From contig JADKJM010000019.1 in NCBI GenBank assembly GCA_016721005.1, forward strand, positions 620,001 through 684,000: a DNA stretch of 64,000 nucleotides, in the 5' to 3' direction. Below the pieces are notes generated by a model that had not been told where the DNA came from, searched no databases, and saw nothing but the letters and a program-made list of their open reading frames with translations. Below are positions 38,295 through 47,596 of this stretch, in pieces (position 1 is the first letter of the stretch; every line of letters begins with the position of its first letter). Made by a program: the position numbers and the translations under genes. Source of the DNA: Flavobacteriales bacterium (GTDB lineage: Bacteria; Bacteroidota; Bacteroidia; Flavobacteriales_F; PHOS-HE28).

Positions 38295-41120
38295 CTACTT
38301 GATCACCACGCGGTGCATGCTGGTACCGTTCGCGTGACGAACGCGCACCACGTACTCACCAGCGGACAGGTCGTTCACACCGAAAGTGATGGTGGCACCT
38401 TGTTGCGCCGCCGTCACGGTCTTGGCCACGCGGCCTGTGATGTCGAGCATATCCACCGTGGCGTTCTGAACACCACCGAGGGAAACGGTCAACTGGTCGC
38501 TGGCCGGGTTCGGGAAGACACCGATGGTGTTGTTCGCGGCGAGGTCGCCTACACCAACGGCACCCACGGTCACCTCCACAGGCGTGCGCGTGCTTTCGCA
38601 GATGTTGCCATTGGCCTCCACTTCCCAATCGTAGAAGAAGTAGTAGAAGGCCAGTGCGTTCGCCCCTGCAACGCTGCTGCTGGTAATGGCGCCCACGGTA
38701 CCGAGGGCGTATGGGAATGCAGGGTTGCTACCATTGCCATCACGCCACAGTTGCGGGTTGCCGCCGACCACACGCAGGCCGAAGCTGCCTGCACCCGGTA
38801 CCGCGTAGTTCAGTGTTACACGACTTTCACCATCCGGAATGTTGTATACACCCGTGGCAAGCGTTGCTCCGTTGCTGCGGTCGGTCAACGCGATGGTGCG
38901 GTCGCCAGCGCCGTTCGCATACACCTTTACGGAGACCACATTGAAGGCCTCGTATCCTTCGAAGAAGAGATAGTTGTCCGCGTTCGTGTGGTACTGGCCT
39001 GGGGTGGTCGTGTTCAACCTGTCCTGAGGACCACCATACCAATCGCCGCCACCATACACGTTGCCGGCAGAAACATAGTAGGTGGTATTCGCGCCTAGGA
39101 AGGGGGTCGTGAAACCATTACCGGTTCCGATCGGCGTACCACCGGTCGCCACGTCGTACCACTGGATGTTCGCACCGGTCGCGATCAGGTCCGCCGTTCC
39201 CGGAGAAGGGATGTTCACGTCATCAGCAGCCGGTGCATCCGGTGCGTCGAGAACGGTCACCACCACATCCGCACTGGTGGCATCACCGCAAACACCTTGG
39301 ATCGTTACGTGGTAGGTTCCGGATGTGGTCACCGTGATGCTCTGGTCCGTACCGCCGTTGCTCCAATCATAGCTGGCTGCGGCAGAACTGGTGATCACCA
39401 CCTGCCCACCTTCGCAGAACATCTCTTCCCCGGCAAGGATCAAGGTCGGCGTCTCATCCGGGCTTTGCGTCACCGTGATGCTCGTGACCGCTTCGCAACC
39501 GCTGCCATCATCAATGGTCACCACGTAGTTGCCGGGCGTTGATACATCAATGCTCTGGGTGGTCGCACCCGTGCTCCAGACGTAGTTGAACCCCGGGTTC
39601 GCGGAAAGTGTGAGCATATCACCATTGCCACACACGATCGGCGCGGTCGGGGTGGTAATGGAAGCGGAAGGGCTGAGGCAGGTGCCTTCGATCGCACCGA
39701 TCACCTGATCCACGGCTACATCGTTATAGGTGTCCACCTGGCCGCTGGGCCATGTGATGGTGAGCGTTGGTATGGTGGTGTAATCGCCCAATCCGAAATG
39801 AAGGATGAAGGAGTTCACAATACCATAGCTCTCACCGGCATGCACTTCGCGGATCATGGTTCCCCAAGGGCCGTTGATGGTCACACGCGCACCTACTGCA
39901 TCCTTGTTGCTCACCACGCCGGTCAGATCCACATTCAACCAGTGGTTGCCGTTCGGGGTATTCAGCCAAAGACGATCGGGGAATGCGGCGTCGCCATCCA
40001 CATAGCCATCGCCGTAGCCGGCGTAGACATCCTGGAAACCATCACCGTTCATATCGCCGAAGGCGAAGCTGAGGATGTTCTTGCTGGATGGGAAGAGGTT
40101 GCTGATCTCGGTGAAGGTGCCGTTGCCATGGCCTTTGAAGAAGTGTTCCGCACTACCCGTGAGGATGTCGAGGAAGCCATCGTTGTCCATGTCCTCCATC
40201 TTCGCTTGCAGGAAGAAACCGCTGATCTCCAAGCCGCTACCGGCGGTCACGTTGGTGAAGTGTCCGGTTCCATCGTTCTCGAACAGCATCAGCGTGCTGC
40301 TATGCGTCGTGCTGAAGGCATCCAGGTCGCCGTCATTGTCGTAATCGCCGAAGTCGGTTGTCCACACTTGTTCGTGGTTCTCCATGCCGTACACATCGGC
40401 TTCGTCGGAATAGTTGCCGTTACCATCGTTCACGAAGAGGCGGTCCCAGCGACGACAGTCGTTCGGATCGTTCACGCCTTGACGGCAGTGGCTGATGTGC
40501 AGGTCGATGTCGCCATCGTTGTCGAAGTCCGAGGCGGTACTGCCGTAGTTCCCGCTCATGTCATTGCTCGGGCTGGTGGTGCAGCTCGTGGCCCAAGGCA
40601 TGTAGTTCGCATCATAGATCGGAGTCCCACTGGGGTTGGTGATCCAGATATTGCTCGGACCTACATCATTGCAAGCGAACACATCCACACGACCATCGTT
40701 GTTCCAATCAGCCATGGTCATGCATTGGGTGAAGAGCGTCGGGCCGTTGAGGTTGCTCAACGTGTACACGCCGCGTGCAGTGATGTGCAGGAAACGGGTG
40801 GTGGAAACACCCGAGCAGATGTCCTTGTGCCCATCGTTGTCCAGATCCGCGATCGCCCAACCCCACTGGCTGCTGCCATCCACTTGGCCATAGTCGTATG
40901 AAACGAAGGTGTGATCGGTATTCTGGTAAAGGATATAGACATGCTTGCTCATGTCGAGTTGGATGATGTCATCCAGGCCATCCCCATCCATATCGCACAC
41001 TCCCACGCATGCCCCGGCGTGGCCGGCATGCGGAAGGATGACACTGGCATTGGTGAAGGCCAATTGCGCGGAGGCCGCAGACATCAATAGGACGGTACAT
41101 AGCGTAAGGAATTGTCTCAT
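38295..41120 (-). CDS. T9SS cargo protein with FG-GAP/VCBS repeats
   Basis: A 941-residue secreted protein. Signal peptide MRQFLTLCTVLLMSAASA, then seven or so FG-GAP/VCBS repeats (~20-390) with calcium-binding DxDxDG loops (DMDGDGLDDI, DNDGDIDL, DYDNDGDLDA, DMDNDGFLDI, DMNGDGFQDV), the typical seven-bladed propeller. An ASPIC/UnbV-like region follows (NHWLNVDLTG ... TLTITWPSGQVDTY, ~395-465). Two Ig-like repeats (~470-620), then a ~220-residue module (about 618-836) also found in the S8 protein at 54120. The tail (FPNPASDQLTVSLG ... SAGEYVVRVRH ... HRVVIK) is a T9SS sorting domain. Function is unknown; surface adhesion is plausible. Confidence 0.92.
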   Translation of the reverse strand: MRQFLTLCTVLLMSAASAQLAFTNASVILPHAGHAGACVGVCDMDGDGLDDIIQLDMSKHVYILYQNTDHTFVSYDYGQVDGSSQWGWAIADLDNDGHKDICSGVSTTRFLHITARGVYTLSNLNGPTLFTQCMTMADWNNDGRVDVFACNDVGPSNIWITNPSGTPIYDANYMPWATSCTTSPSNDMSGNYGSTASDFDNDGDIDLHISHCRQGVNDPNDCRRWDRLFVNDGNGNYSDEADVYGMENHEQVWTTDFGDYDNDGDLDAFSTTHSSTLMLFENDGTGHFTNVTAGSGLEISGFFLQAKMEDMDNDGFLDILTGSAEHFFKGHGNGTFTEISNLFPSSKNILSFAFGDMNGDGFQDVYAGYGDGYVDGDAAFPDRLWLNTPNGNHWLNVDLTGVVSNKDAVGARVTINGPWGTMIREVHAGESYGIVNSFILHFGLGDYTTIPTLTITWPSGQVDTYNDVAVDQVIGAIEGTCLSPSASITTPTAPIVCGNGDMLTLSANPGFNYVWSTGATTQSIDVSTPGNYVVTIDDGSGCEAVTSITVTQSPDETPTLILAGEEMFCEGGQVVITSSAAASYDWSNGGTDQSITVTTSGTYHVTIQGVCGDATSADVVVTVLDAPDAPAADDVNIPSPGTADLIATGANIQWYDVATGGTPIGTGNGFTTPFLGANTTYYVSAGNVYGGGDWYGGPQDRLNTTTPGQYHTNADNYLFFEGYEAFNVVSVKVYANGAGDRTIALTDRSNGATLATGVYNIPDGESRVTLNYAVPGAGSFGLRVVGGNPQLWRDGNGSNPAFPYALGTVGAITSSSVAGANALAFYYFFYDWEVEANGNICESTRTPVEVTVGAVGVGDLAANNTIGVFPNPASDQLTVSLGGVQNATVDMLDITGRVAKTVTAAQQGATITFGVNDLSAGEYVVRVRHANGTSMHRVVIK

Positions 41121-41218
41121 TTAAGGAAGTTGGTTTTTGGGTTGATCGGATCCCGGATGGAAGCCACACTGCCGCTATACGGCGATTCCGAGAGGAACGA
41201 ATGTAGGGTAGTGGCCGA

Positions 41219-42364
41219 TCAGCGCTTCGGACCTATCCGGGGGTAGGATAGGGATCCTTCCACTTCCGGACCTTCCGGTATGCCCGTCTGCCGCCGGATG
41301 CTTTCCCGGTGGATGGCATCCATGAACTCGCGCACGAAGTCCGGACTCAACCCGAGATGCTCGGCCAGGCGAAGTTGCCGTTGCATGATCCGTTCCCAAC
41401 GTTCGGGCTGGATGATGGCCACGTTGTGCGCCCGCTTATGATCACCGATGCGCTCGGCGATGTCCATCCGGCTCCCGAGCTTCTGGGCGATCTCCTCGTC
41501 CAATTGGTCGATCAGATCGCGCAACTCCTCGAGATGATCGCGCATGTCGGCCGTGGGTGCTGCGGACCGGAAGATCAGTTGTTCGAGAAGGGTATGGTAA
41601 GCTTCGGGTGTCAGCTGTTGATCCGCATCGCTTCGCGCCACGCCGGGGTCATGGTGTACCTCCACCATCAATCCATCGAAGCCGAGATCGAGTGCGCGTT
41701 GGGCCACTGAACCGATGCCATCGGTGACTCCCGAAATATGGCTGGGATCGCAAAGCAAGGCCAGTCCTGGATGGGCGGCTTTCAACCGGATGGGGAATTC
41801 CCACATGGGGCTATTGCGGTACGGAGTGCGTTCGAACCAGGAGAAGCCGCGGTGTATGGCGGCGAGCTTCATGATCCCGGCGCGATGCAATCGTTCCAAG
41901 GCTCCGATCCACAGTTGAAGGTCCGGGTTGATCGGGTTCTTCACCAGCACAGGGATGTCCACCCCCTGGATGGCATCCGCGATCGCTTGCACGCTGAACG
42001 GATTCGGCGTGGTGCGCGCACCGATCCAGAGCATATCGATCCCAGCGTTGAGGCAGGCTTCAGCGTGTTGTGGTGTGGCCACCTCCGTGGCCGTGAGGAG
42101 TCCGGTCTCCTCCTTCACGCGCCTCAACCAATTCAATCCGGCGTTCCCGGCTCCTTCGAATTGCCCCGGTCGCGTCCGTGGTTTCCATAGGCCTGCGCGG
42201 AATATCCTTGCGCGACCACCCTTCGCAAGGGCCCGTGCGGTGGTCATGATCTGATCCTCGCTTTCCGCACTGCACGGGCCAGCGATCAAGAGCGGCTCCG
42301 CAAGGCCCAGCCCCCATTGCGCGAGTGGCGGGGTGTCCAGTACGGGGTGTTGGCGTGCGGCCAT
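41219..42364 (-). CDS. Bifunctional DAHP synthase / chorismate mutase
   Basis: A 381-residue fusion enzyme for aromatic amino acids. The first ~265 residues are a type I (KDOPS-like) 3-deoxy-7-phosphoheptulonate synthase: IAGPCSAESEDQI, RAGLWKPRTRPGQFEGAG, EVATPQHAE, DMLWIGARTTPNP, LCDPSHISG and DGLMVEVHHDPGVARSD. The last ~100 residues are an AroQ-type chorismate mutase (LRDLIDQLDEEIAQKLGSRMDIAERIGDHKRAHNVAIIQPERWERIM). Fusion of this order (DAHPS-CM) is known in Bacteroidota and allows feedback by prephenate. An earlier TTG at 42373 is an alternative start; the ATG at 42364 was chosen. Single gene with a 54-bp gap after the DUF7793-like gene. Confidence 0.93.
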   Translation of the reverse strand: MAARQHPVLDTPPLAQWGLGLAEPLLIAGPCSAESEDQIMTTARALAKGGRARIFRAGLWKPRTRPGQFEGAGNAGLNWLRRVKEETGLLTATEVATPQHAEACLNAGIDMLWIGARTTPNPFSVQAIADAIQGVDIPVLVKNPINPDLQLWIGALERLHRAGIMKLAAIHRGFSWFERTPYRNSPMWEFPIRLKAAHPGLALLCDPSHISGVTDGIGSVAQRALDLGFDGLMVEVHHDPGVARSDADQQLTPEAYHTLLEQLIFRSAAPTADMRDHLEELRDLIDQLDEEIAQKLGSRMDIAERIGDHKRAHNVAIIQPERWERIMQRQLRLAEHLGLSPDFVREFMDAIHRESIRRQTGIPEGPEVEGSLSYPRIGPKR

Positions 42365-42418
42365 GGCGATCAAAGGTAGACCGGTCCGATCGGGCGAAAG
42401 AGGTCTGGAGACCGAGAA

Positions 42419-42820
42419 CTATGAGGGTCGATACTGCTCAAGCCATTCTCGGGCGGACGCTTCCTCCTTGAACACCCGTGCAGGGAAGTGGGGCGGGAAA
42501 TAGCTGAAGTACAACTTCCCGATGGTCACACCCATGGCATCGCTGGCGATCAAGGCCAGAGCGATGAGCCCGCTGTGGCCCCGCTCCGGTTCGAAATGGT
42601 CCTTGCTGGTCACAGCAAGGTCGAAGTCGATGCCCTCGGGGAAGAAACTGAGCATGACGTACGGTCCGGAGCCACCAAGTACATGACGCACCAGCCGATT
42701 CTCTTCGAATCCTACCCTGTCCAAGCTCACGCCGGGCTTGAATCGTTGCTCAATGAACCCGGGCGCGACCAAGGCCATGGTGGCGTTCCGGGTGTCGATC
42801 GTTCGTGCAGTGAATGACAT
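42419..42820 (-). CDS. DUF7793-like/STAS-like hypothetical protein
   Basis: A 133-residue cytoplasmic protein. It opens with a β-strand pair (RTIDTRNATMALVAPGFIEQRFKPG), and the end (FKEEASAREWLEQYRPS) resembles the 'vrvFtdxeeAxxWL' tail of the STAS/SEC14-like single-domain proteins common in Bacteroidota. The assignment rests on a general resemblance. It lies just upstream of the DAHP synthase gene, on the same strand. Confidence 0.65.
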   Translation of the reverse strand: MSFTARTIDTRNATMALVAPGFIEQRFKPGVSLDRVGFEENRLVRHVLGGSGPYVMLSFFPEGIDFDLAVTSKDHFEPERGHSGLIALALIASDAMGVTIGKLYFSYFPPHFPARVFKEEASAREWLEQYRPS

Positions 42821-42940
42821 GCGCGCAAGGGCAAGATATCAAACCTACGTCCGGATCCGGCCCATCGGGTTGCGATCGATCCATCCGATCATAGCGATCC
42901 GTAAACTCGCAGGTCCAAGTTCAACAAATACCCACCGACC

Positions 42941-43708
42941 ATGAGAACACCTTACGCGATGGCACTCCTTTCCTGCTCGCTTGCCTTGACCGGATCCGCG
43001 CAATCCTACTGTAGCCCGACTTTCGCCAACGGCTGCTTCGATTGGCATAGCATCGAGATTATCGCGGGCAGCATCAATTGGACCCCCGGGGCTGATGACT
43101 GCACGGTATCCGATTACACGTCGTTAAGCACCACTGTCGTTGCCGGTTCCGCCATATCCATGCATGTCACCAACGGGGTGTGGTGCGGGTGCGCGGTCTG
43201 GATCGATCTGGACAATAGCTACAGCTTCGAGGATGGTGAGAACCTCTATTACAATTATGTGGGTGGTTCGCCCAGTTACCAGTACGACTTCGGGGTGACC
43301 ATCCCCAACGGAACGCCCACCGGGAGCTACCGCATGCGGATCGTTTCGCCGTGGGGAAGCGATGGATTCCAGACGAGCAATGGGAACGGCTTCGGTTCAT
43401 GCGGCAGTTTCCAGTACGGCAACTACAACGACTTCACCGTGAACGTGAACGGATCGTTGGGTGTGGAGGATGCTGCACATGAAGTCTTCACACTTTCACC
43501 GAACCCCACCTCGGCGGGTATTACGATTTCCGGAGTCGGGCCTCTCGGCCGGATCACGGTCATGGATGTTCAAGGCCGTGTGGTTGAACAGCATCAAGTG
43601 CAAAGTGACCGGTCGGTCATTGATGCTTCCGCGTGGACAAGCGGTGTGTACATGATCCGCGTGAGCAACGCGGAAGGCACAAGGATGGAACGCTTGGTGG
43701 TCCAGTAG
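42941..43708 (+). CDS. T9SS cargo protein with GEVED-type domain
   Basis: A 255-residue secreted protein. The signal peptide is MRTPYAMALLSCSLALTGSAQ. Residues ~22-165 form a GEVED domain, recognised by CGCAVWIDLDNSYSFEDGENLYY (WIDxNxDGxFxDxGE family motif) and the matching IPNGTPTGSYRMRIVS with DFTVNV at its end; this domain is common in Bacteroidota surface proteins and may bind metal. The tail (FTLSPNPTSAGITISGVG ... WTSGVYMIRVSN ... ERLVVQ) is a T9SS sorting domain. It is convergent with the dehydrogenase gene at 43711 (2-bp gap). Confidence 0.9.
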   Translation: MRTPYAMALLSCSLALTGSAQSYCSPTFANGCFDWHSIEIIAGSINWTPGADDCTVSDYTSLSTTVVAGSAISMHVTNGVWCGCAVWIDLDNSYSFEDGENLYYNYVGGSPSYQYDFGVTIPNGTPTGSYRMRIVSPWGSDGFQTSNGNGFGSCGSFQYGNYNDFTVNVNGSLGVEDAAHEVFTLSPNPTSAGITISGVGPLGRITVMDVQGRVVEQHQVQSDRSVIDASAWTSGVYMIRVSNAEGTRMERLVVQ

Positions 43709-43710
43709 GG

Positions 43711-44727
43711 CTACCACTTCACCACCACCTTTCCCATCGTTCGCCCACTGGCGAGCGCTTGCTGAGCATCGGGTAATACACTCGCGGCGAAGGTGGCGTG
43801 AACGTGTGGACGGAGGACGCCGGTCCGGTGCGCCGCTACCACCGCGTGCAAGCATTCGGCGATGATCTCCGGCTTGTGCTCGCTGATCCGGAGCATGTTG
43901 ATGCCGAGCAGACTCCTGCTGCGGATCATGAGGAAGATCGGCAGCACGATACCCATGCGCCAAACGAAGCGCAACGTGCCGAACAAGCCGATGCCCCCGC
44001 GTTCCGCACCGCCGAACAGGACCAGGCGCCCTCCGCTTCCGATCAATGAAAGATCCTTCTTGAAACTGGTACCACCCACCGCATTGAAGCTGACATCGAG
44101 GCGATGATCTCCAAGAACGGAACGGATGGCCTGCGCATAGTCCCCAGCACTGCGGTCGATCACATGCGCTGCACCCATGGCTTTCACAACGGACACTTTC
44201 TCCTTGTTGCCCACAACGGCGAATACCTCACAGCCGGAATCCACCGCCAACTGCACCAGCAATTGCCCAACACCTCCGGCCGCACTATGCACAAGTACCC
44301 GTTCTCCTTTCCGCAACGGACAAAGTATCCGCGCTGCGTACCACGCCGTGCATCCTTGCGTGGCCAACGCAGCGGCCTCGCCCAAAGGCATCCCGTCCGG
44401 AATGATCGCACACGCGCGATGGTCCGTGATCGCGAGTTCCGCGTAGCCACCGAAACGCGTCATCGCCACGACTCGTTTGCCGAGGAGTTCGATCGGTGTT
44501 CCTTCTCCACATTGTTCCACGCGACCGACGACTTCATACCCGAGGATGCTCGGCAGCGGAGGTGCTTCGCGGTACAGGCCGCGCGCTGCCATCACGTCGG
44601 CGTAATTCAAGCCGAAGCCTTCGCAGCGGATGAGCAGCTGTCCAAGTCCAGGCTGCGGATCAGGATGATCGCGCAACTCGAAGGCGGCCTTTGGTTCGCC
44701 GTGTTTGATAAGGGTCCAAGCGCGCAT
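43711..44727 (-). CDS. Quinone oxidoreductase-like MDR family enzyme (zinc-free)
   Basis: A 338-residue medium-chain dehydrogenase/reductase. It starts MRAWTLIKHGEPKAAFELRD; the open frame extends 31 codons upstream but that region looks non-coding. GFGLNYADVMAARGLYREAPPLPSILGYEVVG is the family opening, and VLVHSAAGGVGQLLVQLA (GxxGGVG) binds NADPH. The catalytic zinc Cys of alcohol dehydrogenases is not present, as in VAT-1/quinone oxidoreductase types. The substrate (a quinone or enal) is unknown. It follows rsmI by 114 bp on the same strand. Confidence 0.87.
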   Translation of the reverse strand: MRAWTLIKHGEPKAAFELRDHPDPQPGLGQLLIRCEGFGLNYADVMAARGLYREAPPLPSILGYEVVGRVEQCGEGTPIELLGKRVVAMTRFGGYAELAITDHRACAIIPDGMPLGEAAALATQGCTAWYAARILCPLRKGERVLVHSAAGGVGQLLVQLAVDSGCEVFAVVGNKEKVSVVKAMGAAHVIDRSAGDYAQAIRSVLGDHRLDVSFNAVGGTSFKKDLSLIGSGGRLVLFGGAERGGIGLFGTLRFVWRMGIVLPIFLMIRSRSLLGINMLRISEHKPEIIAECLHAVVAAHRTGVLRPHVHATFAASVLPDAQQALASGRTMGKVVVKW

Positions 44728-44841
44728 GGAGCTTCGTTGTTCGTAATGAATGTTGTTGGTTGTTCGGCGGACCCTTCGTTGATATCGATCTTGGTGTTGC
44801 CCTTCAAGTATTCCGAACAACGTTCGACACGAACAACCACG

Positions 44842-45534
44842 TTACTCGGAACCACCAATGACCACCACGAATTCCCCACGCGGTTCGTGCGCGGTGAAAT
44901 GCGCCACAAGTTCCAACAACGTTCCGCGCACAGTCTCTTCGTGCAACTTGCTCAGTTCGCGTGAAACACTTGCACGTCGATCACCGCCGAAGACCTCCGC
45001 GAATTCCTGCAATGCGCGGAGGATCCTGTGCGGACTTTCATAGAAGACCATCGTGCGTTCCTCTGCTCGCAACGCTTCCAAGCGGGTCTTCCGTCCTTTC
45101 TTCGGTGGAAGGAATCCTTCGAAGGTGAAGCGATCACATGGAAGTCCGCTCACCACCAACGCGGGAACGAAAGCGGTTGCGCCGGGAAGACATTCCACGG
45201 CGATGCCGGCCTGCAACGCAGCGCGCACGAGAAGGAACCCGGGGTCGCTCACGCCGGGTGTGCCCGCATCCGTGACCAGGGCGAAGCGCTCGCCATTGGT
45301 GAGACGCTGAACCAGCTGGTCCACCATGCGGTGCTCGTTGTTCGTGTGGAAGCTGATCATCGGTCTGCTGATCCCCAAGTGCTGCAACAGTCGGCCGCTC
45401 ACGCGCGTGTCCTCGGCGATCACCGCATCCATTTCACCAAGCACTTTCACCGCCCGGAGGGTAATGTCGTCCAGATTCCCCACCGGAGTGGGTACAAGGA
45501 CCAGCGGCGCCTTGGAGGAACCGCTCACTTCCAC
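44842..45534 (-). CDS. rsmI: 16S rRNA (cytidine-1402-2'-O)-methyltransferase
   Basis: A 230-residue SAM-dependent enzyme that methylates the 2'-O of C1402 in 16S rRNA. Motifs: LVLVPTPVGNLDDITLRAV, VIAEDTRVSGRLLQHLGI, ALVTDAGTPGVSDPGFLLVRAA, VECLPGATAFVPALVVSGL and VFYESPHRILRALQE. The start is a GTG (45532-45534), two codons into the reading MEVSGSS; no ATG is available upstream. Its start overlaps the end of the M28 peptidase gene by 10 bp, which suggests coupling. Housekeeping, and intact. Confidence 0.95.
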   Translation of the reverse strand: MEVSGSSKAPLVLVPTPVGNLDDITLRAVKVLGEMDAVIAEDTRVSGRLLQHLGISRPMISFHTNNEHRMVDQLVQRLTNGERFALVTDAGTPGVSDPGFLLVRAALQAGIAVECLPGATAFVPALVVSGLPCDRFTFEGFLPPKKGRKTRLEALRAEERTMVFYESPHRILRALQEFAEVFGGDRRASVSRELSKLHEETVRGTLLELVAHFTAHEPRGEFVVVIGGSE

Positions 45535-46796
45535 GTAGTGATGAAGTCGCGCAACAACGCGTGCAGGTCCGCGAACTCGGTCAACGGCAAGGTCGCGCTG
45601 CGATCCAGTACATCATGGTAGTACGCCACGCCACCCAGTGTGTAGATGAAGATCGCCGGCACGCCACGTTGCACGAACGGACAGTGATCGCTATTGCACG
45701 ATGGACCTCGCGCCTTCACTTCCTTCAAGTAGCCCTTCGTTGCATTGATCGCGACCAGCTGGTCGTACGCCTTCTGTTGTGCGGTCGCGTTCACCACCAT
45801 GATGCCGTCATCGCCGGTGCCGAGGATGTCGAGGTTCACCATCATGCGCACCTCCTTCCATGCGATCGGTCGGTCCGTCACGCACCATTCACTGCCCACC
45901 AATCCGGCTTCCTCTCCCGCAAAGGCGACGAAGAGCAGATTGTGTTTCGGTGTGTTCTTCTTCTGCCCGAAATATTCCGCGAGGCTCAACAGCATGGCCG
46001 TGCCGCTGGCGTTGTCGTTGGCTCCGGGGAATATGGCATCAGGTCCCATCTCACCGAGGTGATCGTAGTGTGCACCTACTACGATCCACTTCTTGCTCTT
46101 GCCCTTCACCATGCCCATCACGTTGCGCGCGGGGTGCCGGGAAAGCAATTCGTTGCGCACGTCCAGATCAACAGTGAGAGAACTGTCGGTGAGCGCATCG
46201 CCGGTCACTTCGATAAGCGGGAAGGGCTCCGCGTCCTGTGCCACACTCCACGTCAGCTTTGCGCTTCGTTTCAGTACCGGTCCGTAGTGCATGAGGTCGC
46301 GCTCCCAATCGTGGAACATGCGAAGGGTGTCGGCACTCTTTGTTGTGGTCCAATGCACGCACGCGGCTTTCCCGCTGATCACACCCATGGTCATGCGCTT
46401 GCGTTCCGGCGTGGCGAGATCCGCCGGGGTGATGTGTACGATGCCGTACGCGCCGCTCGCCTTTCCGCTGGCTGGATCCACAAGGAAGTCGATCCCCGGC
46501 ACCAAGCGTTTGCCATCTATCCGGACGATCACGCTATCCGGAAAGCTGTTCACATTGAACTGGAAGGGTTCGAAGAAATCCTGCTTCATCGGTTTCAAGC
46601 CGAACGCTTCGAACTTCTTCGCAAGCCATGCGCTGGCGATCATGTCGCCATCCTTCACATACCCTCGACCGTGGAAAGCGGGGGAGGTGAGCGTATCCAA
46701 CCAGCCGCGTGCGCGGGATGTGATGATCGCTGGGTCTTGTGCATATGCACTAGCCGCGAGTATCAGCGCGATGGATCCAAGAACCATTCGCCTCAT
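45525..46796 (-). CDS. M28-family metallopeptidase (secreted aminopeptidase type)
   Basis: A 423-residue exported peptidase. The signal peptide is MRRMVLGSIALILAASAYA. Zinc-site motifs: GAHYDHLG (H, first ligand), PGANDNASGTAMLLSLAE (bridging Asp), FAGEEAGLVGSE (catalytic Glu-Glu), VNLDILG (Asp) and the final YTLGGVAYYHDVLDRS (His). This is a typical M28 peptidase, cleaving N-terminal residues of peptides. It also contains a PA-like insert (VHITPADLATPERKRMTMGVISGKAACVHW). Its stop region overlaps rsmI, and its ATG overlaps the preceding gene (ATGA). The substrate is unknown. Confidence 0.93.
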   Translation of the reverse strand: MRRMVLGSIALILAASAYAQDPAIITSRARGWLDTLTSPAFHGRGYVKDGDMIASAWLAKKFEAFGLKPMKQDFFEPFQFNVNSFPDSVIVRIDGKRLVPGIDFLVDPASGKASGAYGIVHITPADLATPERKRMTMGVISGKAACVHWTTTKSADTLRMFHDWERDLMHYGPVLKRSAKLTWSVAQDAEPFPLIEVTGDALTDSSLTVDLDVRNELLSRHPARNVMGMVKGKSKKWIVVGAHYDHLGEMGPDAIFPGANDNASGTAMLLSLAEYFGQKKNTPKHNLLFVAFAGEEAGLVGSEWCVTDRPIAWKEVRMMVNLDILGTGDDGIMVVNATAQQKAYDQLVAINATKGYLKEVKARGPSCNSDHCPFVQRGVPAIFIYTLGGVAYYHDVLDRSATLPLTEFADLHALLRDFITTWK

Positions 46797-47497
46797 GCGA
46801 AACGGCGTTGGAGCAATTCTGAAAAGCTGGTCAACGCATCGCCATCCGCTGGCTTCTTCAGTTTGGACAACACCTCGCCGTCGAGGTAGGTGCGCGCATC
46901 CTCCATGCTGTCTGCGCTGTTCAAGAGTGCGATGCCCTGCTCGTACGCGCTCTTGTCACCGCTGAAGAGCTCCTTGGTGAACCAGAACTTGTCGCTCAAG
47001 GAGATCGCCTTGGCCAGGTCGCTGATCCGGGAGTGTTCCATCTTCTCGGCGATGGATGGCGTGGCCTTGGCGGCAGCGGCTTCCTTCAGGTATTCGCTGG
47101 CTGTCTTCGCCATCGGGGCGTCATCCTTCTCGTTGTCCTCAATGGCCTCGATCAACGTGGTCTGCCTCGGCGATTCGGTCGGTCGTGTGTCCAAACGGAT
47201 CGCTGGCTGGTCCGGTACAGGTGCTGGGGCAGGAGCTGGTGTTGGCACGGACGCTTTCGGCTGTTCGACCTCCTGCGGCTTCTCGGCCTTTACGGGGGCT
47301 GCCGCGGGTTCCTTCACCACGGTGCCCTCGCGTGCTTTGTGGCGGAGCACCACCAGGCGTTCATAGAATTCGCGGGCATTCTCGCAGGCGGTGTCGAGGT
47401 CGCCTTTGACCAGATTGCCGGACCGCAGATCTTCTTCGGCCTTCTGCAATGCGGACACCAGATCACGCAGCGTTCTGTAGGATCGATCGTTGCTCAT
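46793..47497 (-). CDS. Conserved hypothetical protein with Pro/Ala-rich linker
   Basis: A 234-residue cytoplasmic protein. The N-terminal helical hairpin (DLVSALQKAEEDLRSGNLVKGDLDTACENAREFYERLVVLRHKARE, ~10-60) is followed by a low-complexity Pro/Ala/Lys linker (~65-110). The C-terminal domain (~130-234) is helical: FTKELFSGDKSAYEQGIALLNSADSMEDARTYLDGEV. I associate this with a Bacteroidota-specific family of unknown role. It is divergent from tdk (99-bp gap) and overlaps the M28 peptidase gene by 4 bp. Confidence 0.7.
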   Translation of the reverse strand: MSNDRSYRTLRDLVSALQKAEEDLRSGNLVKGDLDTACENAREFYERLVVLRHKAREGTVVKEPAAAPVKAEKPQEVEQPKASVPTPAPAPAPVPDQPAIRLDTRPTESPRQTTLIEAIEDNEKDDAPMAKTASEYLKEAAAAKATPSIAEKMEHSRISDLAKAISLSDKFWFTKELFSGDKSAYEQGIALLNSADSMEDARTYLDGEVLSKLKKPADGDALTSFSELLQRRFA

Positions 47498-47596
47498 TTG
47501 CGATGGACCGTTGCCGATGGTCCCGCACGAAGATCCCTATTTTCGCCGCACCTGCAAAACGGCGCCCTCGGCTGCTCTTGCTTCCACCACCATACC

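Noticed and set aside
39798..40901. 367-codon plus-strand open frame
   Set aside because: Antisense to the FG-GAP repeats; its VAVxGVDI-type repeats mirror the DxDxDG codons.
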